Shown here: positions 17,732-25,120 of the stretch, piece by piece
Position numbering within the stretch: the stretch's first letter is position 1
Layout: each line of letters starts with the position of its first letter
Origin: an uncultured Lachnobacterium sp.
GTDB lineage: Bacteria; Bacillota; Clostridia; Lachnospirales; Lachnospiraceae
Reading direction: 5' to 3'
NCBI GenBank assembly: GCA_900546625.1
Contig: URDU01000028.1
Span: 1-36,150, forward strand
Length of the DNA stretch: 36,150 nt
Translations under genes and position numbers: made by a program
Notes under the pieces: generated by a model
Databases searched by the model: none
The model's input: only the letters and a program-made list of their open reading frames with translations
What the model was told of the DNA's origin: nothing

Positions 17732-17875
17732 TTACTTGTCGTCATCGATTCCCCAATGCTCTTTCATGTAATCCTTTCCCATTCCACCGCCGATATCATT
17801 CTGATTTCTGCGAAGATAATTTACAAATATTCCACCCACAACTGCAAAAATGATAAGTGCTGCAAGTACTACCAT
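17732..17875 (-). CDS. Small single-span membrane protein, 47 residues
   Basis: Reading the minus strand from 17875 gives a 47-residue frame that starts MVVLAALIIFAVVGG, a single membrane helix (about 2-19). A basic stretch follows (YLRRN), then a glycine-rich link and an acidic/basic tail ending KEHWGIDDDK. The inside-positive pattern suggests an N-out, C-in orientation. It is supported by GAAGGGAGA just upstream of ATG, a good promoter at 17963-17990 and a terminator right after the stop. It is too short for routine ORF calling. I do not recognise a family; function unknown. Confidence 0.72.
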   Translation of the reverse strand: MVVLAALIIFAVVGGIFVNYLRRNQNDIGGGMGKDYMKEHWGIDDDK

Positions 17876-17962
17876 ATGGTCTCCCTTCCGAAACATCCGT
17901 CGGTTTCAAAAAACATTGTAATTATTCGTTCGAAAATAAACGAAAAATAATTGGTTGCTATC

Positions 17963-17990
17963 ATTATAACAAAATTGTCAGATAAGTCAA
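17963..17990 (-). promoter_or_regulatory. Promoter of the 47-residue membrane protein
   Basis: On the minus strand TTGACT (17990-17985), a 16-base spacer, and a perfect TATAAT (17968-17963) lie about 90 bases upstream of the ATG. The leader includes TTCGTTCGAA-like and AACGAAAAATAATT segments that can partly pair. Confidence 0.65.
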
Positions 17991-18042
17991 TACATAAATC
18001 AGCTATTGTTTACGCTACAGCGTGGTCAGGCTGCTGGTCAGA

Positions 18043-18142
18043 CGCAAGCTTGACACCTCGATGTCAAGCTATGCGCCATAGTGTTAATTATTGAGTGAAT
18101 TACAGCCCCTGCCTCGTAGAGGCATTTTAAATGGGCTGTAAT
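18043..18142. other. Hairpin-rich intergenic segment downstream of pepT
   Basis: Two strong structures fill this segment between pepT and the small membrane gene. Arms 18043-18055 and 18062-18075 make a 13-bp stem with one bulged base and a 6-base loop. Arms 18099-18108 and 18133-18142 (ATTACAGCCC) enclose an inner TGCCTC/GAGGCA stem (18110-18124). No T-tract follows either one on the minus strand, so they are not classical terminators. They may be part of an extragenic palindromic repeat or a structured 3' UTR. Confidence 0.5.
18062..18090 (+). repeat. Extragenic repeat, copy A
   Basis: This 29-base segment (TGTCAAGCTATGC... ...GTGTTAATTA) matches the minus strand of 26602-26631 with one base gap and a few substitutions; the core GCCATRGTGTTAATTA has a single difference. 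Its 5' end is the right arm of the 18043-18075 hairpin. Confidence 0.5.
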
Positions 18143-18159
18143 CGTTGCTGGTCACGAAA

Positions 18160-19389
18160 TCATGCGTCAGCCAGCATCAGCACATGCTTCACAATTGATT
18201 TAATTACATTAACCGCGGTTTCCATGCCCTCCACTGATATGTGCTCAAATGGACCATGGAAGCCGTAGCCGCCGGTACCGAGGTTTGGACAAGGAAGTCC
18301 CATGAAGGATAAACGTGCACCGTCTGTACCGCCGCGGACAGGGCGTGAGAACGGCTTTAAACCGTTTTCCTCTATGGCGGCCTTGGCCAGATCGATAATG
18401 TACATATTGTCCTTTATGATTGAAAGCATATTCTCGTAGGAATGGGTGATAGTAAGAGAAACAGTGCCCTCACCATATTTTTTGTTCATCTCTATCTCAA
18501 GAGAGCGGAGAGAATCAAGCCTTTTGGCAAAAATAGCCTTGTCGTGGTCACGCACAATATATGACAGATGAGCCGAAGCTACATCACCGCTCATATTGCA
18601 CAGATGGTAAAAGCCTTCTCTGCCCTCGGTGGTGGCAGGAGTCTCGTTTGCAGGCAGCGCTGCGGCAATTTCGCAGCCGACCAAAGCAGCATTGACCATG
18701 ATATCCTTTGCCTCGCCCGGATGCACGTTGACGCCCTTTATGGTAAACTCAGCGCTTGCGGCATTAAAGTTCTCATAGGCCACCTCGCCCTCGTAATCAC
18801 CGTCCACGGTGTAGGCAAAATCGGCCTCAAAATAGTCCAGATCAAACAAATCCGCACCCTTTCCGACCTCCTCATCCGGGGTAAAGCCAACCCAGATATC
18901 GCCGTGAGGAGTACCCTCTGCGATAATCTGCTCTAAGGCAGTCATAATTTCAGCCACACCGGCTTTATCATCGGCACCAAGCAAGGTAGTGCCGTCGGTG
19001 GTGATGAGAGTGCGTCCGGCGAGGTCTTTAAGCTCAGGAAAATCGCTTACACGCAGATAATCTCCGGAGCCTCTAAGTAGCACATCGCTTCCGTCATAGT
19101 GGCGCAGAAGCTGTGGCTTGACATTTTCCCCGGAAAAATCAGGTGCGGTATCCATATGTGCAATAAATCCAACTGCCTTTTTATGCTCCATGCCGGCAGT
19201 GGCAGGCAGCAGACCATACACGTAGCAGTGGTCAGTAAGCACAACCTTAGATAAGCCAAGATCCTTAAGCTCGGACTCAAGCTCCCTTGCGAGGGCAAAT
19301 TCCCTGTCGCTGCTTGGTATATTATCACTGTCTTCATCTGATGTGGTGTGATAGCCCACATATTTTAATAATCTTTCTTCAACCTTCAT
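18160..19389 (-). CDS. pepT: Peptidase T (aminotripeptidase), M20 family
   Basis: This 409-residue cytoplasmic dizinc peptidase releases N-terminal residues from tripeptides. All M20/PepT landmarks are visible: His78-x-Asp80 (AHMDTAPD), bridging Asp140 (LLGADDKAG), catalytic Glu173 and ligand Glu174 (TPDEEVG), Asp196 (TVDGD), the dimerisation insert with VHPGEAK, and the C-terminal zinc His within GFHGPFEH. Its length matches E. coli PepT (408). AAAGGA precedes the ATG on the minus strand. It is transcribed alone, toward the small membrane protein gene, with a predicted promoter at 19457-19486. Its start resembles family members (MKVEERLLKY). Confidence 0.96.
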   Translation of the reverse strand: MKVEERLLKYVGYHTTSDEDSDNIPSSDREFALARELESELKDLGLSKVVLTDHCYVYGLLPATAGMEHKKAVGFIAHMDTAPDFSGENVKPQLLRHYDGSDVLLRGSGDYLRVSDFPELKDLAGRTLITTDGTTLLGADDKAGVAEIMTALEQIIAEGTPHGDIWVGFTPDEEVGKGADLFDLDYFEADFAYTVDGDYEGEVAYENFNAASAEFTIKGVNVHPGEAKDIMVNAALVGCEIAAALPANETPATTEGREGFYHLCNMSGDVASAHLSYIVRDHDKAIFAKRLDSLRSLEIEMNKKYGEGTVSLTITHSYENMLSIIKDNMYIIDLAKAAIEENGLKPFSRPVRGGTDGARLSFMGLPCPNLGTGGYGFHGPFEHISVEGMETAVNVIKSIVKHVLMLADA

Positions 19390-19456
19390 TATCTGTAAAT
19401 CCTTTCTGAGAGACCTTTAATGGAAAACGGGTATAAAAAGTCTCTTTATATAGAAA

Positions 19457-19486
19457 ATAATATAGCTTAAAACGGTGTAAAATCAA
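19457..19486 (-). promoter_or_regulatory. Predicted pepT promoter
   Basis: On the minus strand TTGATT (19486-19481), an 18-base spacer, and TATTAT (19462-19457). The leader before the pepT start contains an AGAGAC/GTCTCT pair (around 19410-19446). Confidence 0.45.
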
Positions 19487-19535
19487 CTGTTTTACAAAAA
19501 ATCTAAAAAAAATTTAAAAAAATTAAAAAAAAGTG

Positions 19536-19564
19536 TTGCATTTCTATAAACTATACTATATAAT
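19536..19564 (+). promoter_or_regulatory. Promoter of tRNA-Lys
   Basis: TTGCAT (19536-19541), a 17-base spacer, and a perfect TATAAT (19559-19564) lie 40 bases before the tRNA. The DNA just upstream is A-rich, like an UP element. Confidence 0.75.
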
Positions 19565-19604
19565 AAATTTCGCGTTAAGGAAAACGCAAACAAAATTAAA
19601 AAAC

Positions 19605-19677
19605 GCGCCTCTAGCTCATTTGGTAGAGCACCTGACTCTTAATCAGGGTGTGCAGGGTTCGAGCCCCTGGAGGCGCA
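19605..19677 (+). tRNA. tRNA-Lys, anticodon CTT
   Basis: A 73-base cloverleaf: acceptor arms GCGCCTC and GAGGCGC, D-arm AGCTC...GAGC, anticodon stem CCTGA/TCAGG around the loop CTCTTAA (anticodon CTT), T-arm CAGGG TTCGAGC CCCTG, and discriminator A. The CCA end is not encoded and must be added by the CCA enzyme. It stands alone with its own promoter. Confidence 0.95.
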
Positions 19678-19683
19678 CTCAAA

Positions 19684-19730
19684 GGTACCGGTTTTATGGA
19701 CGTATGAGCCATAGGGTTGGTGCTTTTTTA
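19684..19730 (+). terminator. Likely terminator of tRNA-Lys
   Basis: A G-U-rich stem between about 19684-19699 and 19709-19723 (TATGG/CCATA core) is followed by TTTTTTA. The stem is imperfect but position and T-tract are right for the end of the tRNA transcript. Confidence 0.5.
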
Positions 19731-19780
19731 TTGCATAATTTTCGGGTAGTCTAATAGTCCCATAAAAAGTGAAATTAATA

Positions 19781-19809
19781 TTGAAATTTTGAAATAAAGA
19801 GTTTATACT
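19781..19809 (+). promoter_or_regulatory. Promoter of the TPR protein
   Basis: TTGAAA (19781-19786), a 17-base spacer, and TATACT (19804-19809) lie 52 bases before the TPR gene. Confidence 0.6.
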
Positions 19810-19861
19810 GTTGAATAGGACAAAAGTAACATTTGGGAAGATGTTTTGGTCGGAGTAAAAT

Positions 19862-20332
19862 ATGATGAACACAGCAGACAAATATTCAACAGACAATATA
19901 GCAGACAACGAAATGATAATCGCAGTAGATTATGTGGTGAATAAGGATTATGACCGTGCGGTTGAGCGTATAAAGAAAGCACTTGTGCGCTTAAAGAGCA
20001 CAGGCCACGTGGAAAAATATGCAGAGTATCTCAATATTCTGGGATTGGTCTATGAGCTGGAAAATGATGAGGCAAATGCCTTTGAATGTTATCTGGAGAG
20101 TCTTGCCACGGCGGAGCTTATCCGATCGAGAGATCTTAAGGCTATGGTTTACAGCAATATAGGTTCAAGCTATAGCAAGATGGGAAGAGATGAGGAAGCG
20201 CAGAGATATTTCAATGATGCCAGGGACGAATATGACAGTTCTTCAGAAAAATCTGAAGAATGTCATAAAAGCTGGGTTATGTTTGACTATATAAATCATG
20301 CGATTAACGACAGATATGTCGCATTATCTTGA
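19862..20332 (+). CDS. Small tetratricopeptide-repeat (TPR) protein
   Basis: This 156-residue cytoplasmic protein has no signal peptide. It is built of helix pairs with TPR spacing: about residues 18-50 (VVNKDYDRAVERIKKAL), 53-90 (AEYLNILGLVYELENDEANAF) and 93-130 (AMVYSNIGSSYSKMGRDEEAQ). TPR units bind peptides or partner proteins. Similar repeat blocks precede GGDEF or other signalling domains in clostridial proteins, but nothing is fused here. GGAG precedes ATG; a second ATG follows immediately and could be the true start. Its 3' end overlaps convergent trmB by 9 bases. The specific role is unknown. Confidence 0.8.
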   Translation: MMNTADKYSTDNIADNEMIIAVDYVVNKDYDRAVERIKKALVRLKSTGHVEKYAEYLNILGLVYELENDEANAFECYLESLATAELIRSRDLKAMVYSNIGSSYSKMGRDEEAQRYFNDARDEYDSSSEKSEECHKSWVMFDYINHAINDRYVALS

Positions 20333-20965
20333 AGCAATAAGCTTGCAGATAGGGTTTCCGGCAGCAGAGAATTTCTCCTCGTATTCTGTCATGATGTTGC
20401 CCTCGTTCATCACAGCATCATGATGCAGGTCGCGTGTACTGGCGTCGAGGTGCCATTTATCGGAGCCTTCAATCTCTTCCAGAGAGAAGGTGAAGAGATC
20501 CTGGTTGTCAGTCTTGAACTCTATGCGACCGTCAGGTGCGAGAAACAAATCATATCTGGCCAGAAATTCGCTTGATGTGAGTCGTCTTCTTGCATGCCTG
20601 TCCTTCGGCCATGGATCGGAAAAGTTCAGGTAAATGCGGTCAACCTCATTACTGTCAAAAATATCCGGAAGAGTTGCGGCATCAATGCACAGGAAGTGCA
20701 CGTTTGGCAGCTCGTCCTCCTGCATCTTTTGTACGGCACGAAGCAGTACACTGGTGTAGCGCTCGATGCCCACATAGTTAATCTCGGGATGAAGCCTTGC
20801 CAGATCCATCAGAAATCTGCCCTTTCCCATACCAACCTCTATATGAATCGGATTTTCGTTTCCTAAAAAATCATGCCATTTTCCTTTTAATTCTACAGGC
20901 TCCTTTATGCAATAAGGGCTGTTGTCGATGACTTCACCGGCGCCCGGGATATTTCTAAGTCTCAT
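20324..20965 (-). CDS. trmB: tRNA (guanine-N7)-methyltransferase TrmB
   Basis: This 213-residue SAM-dependent enzyme methylates G46 in the variable loop of many tRNAs. The SAM-binding motif GMGKGRFL (about 45-52) and the family signature SDPWPKDRHARRRL (about 115-128) are intact, and the C-terminal TEYEEKF segment is present. Its length is typical of bacterial TrmB. AAGGAG lies 8 bases before the ATG, and a near-consensus promoter lies at 21001-21029. It is convergent with the TPR gene and divergent from the D-Ala-D-Ala carboxypeptidase gene. Confidence 0.96.
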   Translation of the reverse strand: MRLRNIPGAGEVIDNSPYCIKEPVELKGKWHDFLGNENPIHIEVGMGKGRFLMDLARLHPEINYVGIERYTSVLLRAVQKMQEDELPNVHFLCIDAATLPDIFDSNEVDRIYLNFSDPWPKDRHARRRLTSSEFLARYDLFLAPDGRIEFKTDNQDLFTFSLEEIEGSDKWHLDASTRDLHHDAVMNEGNIMTEYEEKFSAAGNPICKLIASR

Positions 20966-21000
20966 GTGAATCTCCTTATAAAACGTAAAATTTTATATAG

Positions 21001-21029
21001 ATAATACCCTACAATTGTGCGGGTGTCAA
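21001..21029 (-). promoter_or_regulatory. Promoter of trmB
   Basis: On the minus strand a consensus TTGACA (21029-21024), a 17-base spacer, and TATTAT (21006-21001) lie 36 bases before the trmB start. Confidence 0.75.
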
Positions 21030-21060
21030 AATAAAATGGCAAAATACGTTGCACATGCCC

Positions 21061-21089
21061 TTGATAACATGTTTTTCATACATTATAAT
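21061..21089 (+). promoter_or_regulatory. Promoter of the D-Ala-D-Ala carboxypeptidase gene
   Basis: TTGATA (21061-21066), a 17-base spacer, and a perfect TATAAT (21084-21089). Transcription should start near 21096, at the left edge of the 21095-21124 palindrome. Confidence 0.75.
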
Positions 21090-21134
21090 CATAAATGAGT
21101 GGCAAAATACCTTTTGACCCTCATATCATAGTAT
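21086..21134 (+). repeat. 49-bp intergenic element, copy 1 (palindrome-bearing)
   Basis: These 49 bases are identical to 34618-34666 except for one base (T21100 versus G34632). They contain an inverted repeat 21095-21124 with arms of 13, a TACC loop, and 11 of 13 positions paired. A looser relative of its first half (TGGCAAAATAC) occurs just upstream at 21037-21047. Candidate operator or 5' RNA element. Confidence 0.8.
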
Positions 21135-21190
21135 ATTTTAGATTATGGTACTGAACAGTTACTCAAATTTTAGAATCAACAGGAACAGAT

Positions 21191-22633
21191 ATGAAGCATA
21201 AAATTATAAATTTAAAAAAAACAGGAATACTAATAATGGCAGTGTTTGCTATGGTCACGACGCTTTGTGCGAGACCGCTTGTGGCATTTGCGGATGGTGA
21301 TGACACGTACTGGCCGGAGGGACCGCAGATAAATTCACCGTGCGCCGTGGTGATGGAGGTCAATACAGGTACGGTGCTATATGAGAAAAATTCACACGAA
21401 AAGCATTATCCTGCAAGTATCACAAAGATTCTCACCACATATCTGGCTATACTCAACTGCAAGATGGATGAGAAGGTTACATTCTCAAAAGAGGCGGTGA
21501 AGGAGAGCAGTGATGGTTCGTCGAGCATCAAGAGGGATGTGGGCGAGGAGATGACCATGGAGCAGACACTATATGGAGTTATGCTTGAGTCGGCAAACGA
21601 GTGCGCATATGCTGCAGCAGAGCATACAGGCAAAAAGCTTGGGGGAGATTACAGCACATTTATTGATCTGATGAACAAGGAAGCCAAAGAATTAGGCTGT
21701 ACAGATACACATTTCAACAATGCAAATGGTCTGCCAGATGAAAATCACTGGACAAGCGCATACGATATGGGGCTTATCGCGTGTGCGGCATACAGGAATG
21801 ACGAGTTTCGAAAGATTACAGGCACAAAGACCTATATCATACCACCTACAAACAAGCATACCGAGGATACCCCGCTGTACAATCATCATGCGATGCTGCA
21901 TCCATTTAAGTCGTATTCACAGTTTGTAAATCAGGATTGTACCGGCGGCAAGACCGGCTACACTTCAGTGGCTAACAGCACGCTTGTCACTTATGCAGAG
22001 AAGGATGGCCTGACGCTGTGCGTGGTTATTATGAATGCGCAGTCGCCTGACCAGTATGCAGACACAAACACGCTGCTCAATTACTATTTCAGTAACTTCA
22101 AGGCACTAAGCATAGCTGAAAATGAAAACAGCGCAGCAGCTGATGATACACCGGATCTGGGTGTGATGAATGAGCACGGCATGTATGCAAAGGTATCGGA
22201 AAATTATGTTGTTTTGCCAAACAACGCAGATTTTTCAAGTGTTAAAAGGGAAGCGGCAGACATGAAGTCTGACAACGCGGATGCTCTTGCTACTGTCAGA
22301 TACAAGTACGGGGATCATGTGGTAGGCTGTGTGGATCTGCTGAAATCCGGAGCCAAGGTAGATCTGTCGTATTTTGATGAGGACAGCAGACAGAACAGGG
22401 ACAGTGATATAATAAGGATAAAGCCGGTATATTTCCTATGGGTGCTTATATTTATCGCAGTGGTTATTTTGAGCATTTTCATGCTTAGAAGAGTGTCAGA
22501 CAATATCTACGTGCTGAAACACAGATGGAGCATGAAGAAGAAGCAGCGTGAGCGCTTCAGGGAGCACAAGCTTGAGAGAAAACGGCGCAGAAGGAGAGAC
22601 AATCTGAAGTTCAGCGGACGACACAAATATTAG
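21191..22633 (+). CDS. D-alanyl-D-alanine carboxypeptidase (PBP5/DacF-like)
   Basis: This 480-residue exported membrane protein trims the terminal D-Ala from peptidoglycan pentapeptides. A signal peptide covers about 1-35 (cleavage near AFA|DG). The S11 serine-peptidase motifs are complete: SxxK at Ser76-Lys79 (PASITK), SxN at Ser134-Asn136 (ESANE), KTG at 254-256 (GGKTGYT). A C-terminal membrane helix (about 410-434) is followed by about 45 mostly basic residues (KKKQRERF..., KRRRRR), which would lie in the cytoplasm. Typical DacF-type enzymes instead end in an amphipathic anchor, so this tail is unusual. AGGA lies 7 bases before the ATG. It appears co-transcribed with the patatin-like gene 32 bases downstream. 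Confidence 0.94.
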   Translation: MKHKIINLKKTGILIMAVFAMVTTLCARPLVAFADGDDTYWPEGPQINSPCAVVMEVNTGTVLYEKNSHEKHYPASITKILTTYLAILNCKMDEKVTFSKEAVKESSDGSSSIKRDVGEEMTMEQTLYGVMLESANECAYAAAEHTGKKLGGDYSTFIDLMNKEAKELGCTDTHFNNANGLPDENHWTSAYDMGLIACAAYRNDEFRKITGTKTYIIPPTNKHTEDTPLYNHHAMLHPFKSYSQFVNQDCTGGKTGYTSVANSTLVTYAEKDGLTLCVVIMNAQSPDQYADTNTLLNYYFSNFKALSIAENENSAAADDTPDLGVMNEHGMYAKVSENYVVLPNNADFSSVKREAADMKSDNADALATVRYKYGDHVVGCVDLLKSGAKVDLSYFDEDSRQNRDSDIIRIKPVYFLWVLIFIAVVILSIFMLRRVSDNIYVLKHRWSMKKKQRERFREHKLERKRRRRRDNLKFSGRHKY

Positions 22634-22665
22634 TATTTTTTATGACATTATAGATGGAGGCAGAA

Positions 22666-23496
22666 ATGAGTGATGAAAGATGCGCCCTCGTGCTTGAAGG
22701 CGGAGCCATGAGAGGCATGTACACAGCCGGAGTACTCGATTGTTTTATGGATCATGATATTAGCTTTGATGCTGTTATCGGGGTTTCAGCGGGAGCACTT
22801 TTTGGAGTGAATCTGCTGTCAAAGCAGCGCGGCAGGGTTATACGATACAATAAAAGGTTTAACAGTGACAAAAATTATATGGGTATCAGGCCACTGCTTC
22901 GTGAGAAAAACATAGTGAGCACGAAATATGCCTACGATACAGTACCAAGAGAGCTTGACCCGTTTGATGATGAGGAATACAAGAAGTCGGATATTCCTTT
23001 TTATGCGGTTGTGACGAATATCAGGACTGGTAAGCCTGAATATGTGCAGATAAAGAGCGTCTTTGAACAGATGGATGTGCTCAGGGCATCGGGCTCCATG
23101 CCTGTAGTGTCAAAGCCAGTGAAGCTGGGGCATGAGTGGTATCTGGATGGTGCGGTGACGGACAGCATCCCATATGAGCATATGCTTGATATGGGCTATG
23201 ACAGAGTGGTTGTCGTGCTGACAAAGCCTGCCGATTATGTAAAAAAGCCTATGCCAAGACTTTTTACATCTGTATACAAAAAGCGTTTTCCGAGGTTCTA
23301 TGAGGCGTTTTCAAACAGATATATTATGTATAATGCACAGCTTGAGCATTTAAAGGAGCTTGAAAGGCAGGGCGTTGCCAAGGTGCTAAGGCCGTCGGAG
23401 CACATTAAAATAAGCAAGGTGGAGAAGAATCCGGATAAGCTGGAGAGTCTGTACCAGCTTGGTATACGTGATGCGGAGAAATTTCTGGAAGGATGA
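22666..23496 (+). CDS. Patatin-like phospholipase (YjjU/RssA type)
   Basis: Start ATG 22666 follows GGAGG by 5 bases; an in-frame ATG at 22654 lies before the ribosome site. The 276-residue protein shows the patatin set: oxyanion-hole GGAMRG (12-17), nucleophile elbow GVSAG (39-43, Ser41), and the second dyad residue in DGA (Asp161). These enzymes hydrolyse acyl ester bonds of lipids with a Ser-Asp dyad. There is no signal peptide, so it is expected in the cytoplasm or at the inner membrane face. It follows the carboxypeptidase closely and may share its transcript. The lipid substrate is unknown. Confidence 0.92.
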   Translation: MSDERCALVLEGGAMRGMYTAGVLDCFMDHDISFDAVIGVSAGALFGVNLLSKQRGRVIRYNKRFNSDKNYMGIRPLLREKNIVSTKYAYDTVPRELDPFDDEEYKKSDIPFYAVVTNIRTGKPEYVQIKSVFEQMDVLRASGSMPVVSKPVKLGHEWYLDGAVTDSIPYEHMLDMGYDRVVVVLTKPADYVKKPMPRLFTSVYKKRFPRFYEAFSNRYIMYNAQLEHLKELERQGVAKVLRPSEHIKISKVEKNPDKLESLYQLGIRDAEKFLEG

Positions 23497-23570
23497 TTAC
23501 GGCAGGGTGACACCGGACAATAAGGTCATCGCTCACACCACAATGTGATATGATGTATGGAGAATCGGTA

Positions 23571-24176
23571 ATGAATATACAACAGGTACAAAGCCTCATA
23601 GCTGAGGCCATGGAAAAGCACAACGGAATAGTGAAAAAGGAAGAGCTCACGAAGCTTGGAATAGACTACAGACGCATTGATGCGCTTGTTAAGGATGGAA
23701 AGCTTTCACGCGTCAGAAACGGCTATTACACAGACCGTGTGGAGGGCTTTTCTGAGGACGCGCTCGTCGCAGCGCTCTTTCCGGATGCAATGCTTTGCAT
23801 GGAAAGTGCACTATATGCCTATGGCTATATAAAGGAAAAGCCTTACGGATGGACGCTTGCTGTGGACAAAAATACATCAAAATCACGCTTTAAGATGGAC
23901 TATCCAAGAATTATCCCGTTTTATACGGAGCCGGATGCGCTTATGCTTGGTGCCTCAACCATTGAGCTTGGCGGTAATACCTTTGGCATTTATGATAAGG
24001 AGCGTGTGATATGCGACTGCTTAAAGTATGAGACGAGGATGGACCGCAATGATTTCAAGGCAGCCATACAGTCGTACATAGCTGATCCGGATAAGGATAT
24101 TTCCGTGCTCATGGATTACGCAAGGGCGAGGCGTGTAGTGAAGAAGGTGCAAAGCTTCATAGGAGTATGGTTGTAG
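23571..24176 (+). CDS. AbiEi-family antitoxin (type IV toxin-antitoxin system)
   Basis: ATG 23571 (MNIQQVQSLI) follows GGAGAA by 6 bases; earlier in-frame ATGs lie upstream of the ribosome site. The 201-residue protein has an N-terminal winged-helix part (about 1-50, KEELTKLGIDYRRIDALVKDG) and the conserved AbiEi body. That includes GYYT, an ALFPDAMLCMESALYAYG segment, KERVICDCL, and the C-terminal KKVQSFIGVWL characteristic of clostridial members. AbiEi proteins repress their own operon and neutralise an AbiEii nucleotidyltransferase toxin encoded next door. The next gene overlaps by up to 10 bases, as expected for a pair, but it does not look like standard AbiEii. Confidence 0.85.
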   Translation: MNIQQVQSLIAEAMEKHNGIVKKEELTKLGIDYRRIDALVKDGKLSRVRNGYYTDRVEGFSEDALVAALFPDAMLCMESALYAYGYIKEKPYGWTLAVDKNTSKSRFKMDYPRIIPFYTEPDALMLGASTIELGGNTFGIYDKERVICDCLKYETRMDRNDFKAAIQSYIADPDKDISVLMDYARARRVVKKVQSFIGVWL

Positions 24177-25099
24177 TGAGGGTAGATTTAAGACATATAA
24201 GCAATGAGAAAAAAATACCGTACAGCGATGTGTTATGGCAGTACGTGAGACAGGATTTTCTCTGGCGCATAAATAATGCCGGTCTGGGAAAGGTGCTGTG
24301 GCTTCAAAAGCCGTATTTTGCAACAGGAGAAAAGCTCGCATTTTATTATGTGTATGGCAGCCCAGGCGGCAGGGCAGAGGACAACGGTACACCGTTTGAT
24401 GTACTGCGCAATATCATCATAGGCAACGCAGGGCTTAACAGCCACAGTGATGTGGTATGGACGGATGCAGCAGCATCTAAGCTGGCTGCAGCGCTATCAG
24501 GCAATGCACCGGATGGCAGTGATATACAGCCGCTTATACACACGTGGAATCTAAGCGCTATGTGTGATGGTGAGGAAGTGCCGTTTGCAGTGAGGCTGGA
24601 GCGGCTAAATGAAGCGGATGCAGGAGTTCCCACGACTAAAAATATTGTTTTTATGAACAGCTTCTACGGAGATGCCGATATCTGTATTTTTTCCCCTGAG
24701 TCCAGGCTCGGAGAACAGCTGTTTGAGATAATGGACAGACTTGAGCTGGTTAGTGACATGAAACCTTTTGGAGTTGCATATGAGATACTTAAGAGGTATT
24801 CTGTCAGTGGAAGGCAGATAATTGATATTTTTAAGGTAAAGGCGGAAAAAAAGCCGAAAGCAGTGAGCATGCACAGGCTTGAGCAGGTGTATGGCTATCG
24901 CAGCTATGCGTATATGAAAAAGCGCTGGGAGCAGTATTGTAAGAGGCTGACAGGACATCAGAAAGAATATGTGAATGCCGGCTGGGAGGAGACGCTTGAT
25001 TTGATACTCGATTTCCTCACGCCGGTCTGGAGTGCATTCTGCAATGATGAAATATTTTATGACGACTGGATGCCGGAGCTTGGAAGATTTCTGGGCTAA
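24167..25099 (+). CDS. Putative partner of AbiEi; divergent AbiEii-like or novel effector
   Basis: I do not recognise this 310-residue protein with certainty. The first 30 residues (VDLRHISNEKKIPYSDVLWQYVRQ) resemble the leading helix of clostridial AbiEii toxins (a segment like IxNIAKEKNIPxxxVLQNYM). The C-terminal RSYAYMKKRWEQYCKRL and LDLILDFLTPVWSA also recall that family. However, the nucleotidyltransferase signature (GG..S/T and DxD after a KGG) is not visible; the corresponding region is LWLQKPYFATGEK...GSPGG. It is therefore a divergent homologue or another effector taking the AbiEii position. AGGAG at 24161-24165 sits one base before this ATG, so GTG 24176, overlapping the antitoxin stop (TAGTG), may be the real start. 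It is followed after 21 bases by the decarboxylase gene. Confidence 0.65.
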   Translation: MVVVRVDLRHISNEKKIPYSDVLWQYVRQDFLWRINNAGLGKVLWLQKPYFATGEKLAFYYVYGSPGGRAEDNGTPFDVLRNIIIGNAGLNSHSDVVWTDAAASKLAAALSGNAPDGSDIQPLIHTWNLSAMCDGEEVPFAVRLERLNEADAGVPTTKNIVFMNSFYGDADICIFSPESRLGEQLFEIMDRLELVSDMKPFGVAYEILKRYSVSGRQIIDIFKVKAEKKPKAVSMHRLEQVYGYRSYAYMKKRWEQYCKRLTGHQKEYVNAGWEETLDLILDFLTPVWSAFCNDEIFYDDWMPELGRFLG

Positions 25100-25120
25100 A
25101 AAGGATATATAGGTACTTAA

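Noticed and set aside
23497..23570. Segment before the AbiEi gene with GGTGACAC and CTCACACC, considered as an operator
   Set aside because: The arms are short and imperfect, and no promoter could be placed with confidence.
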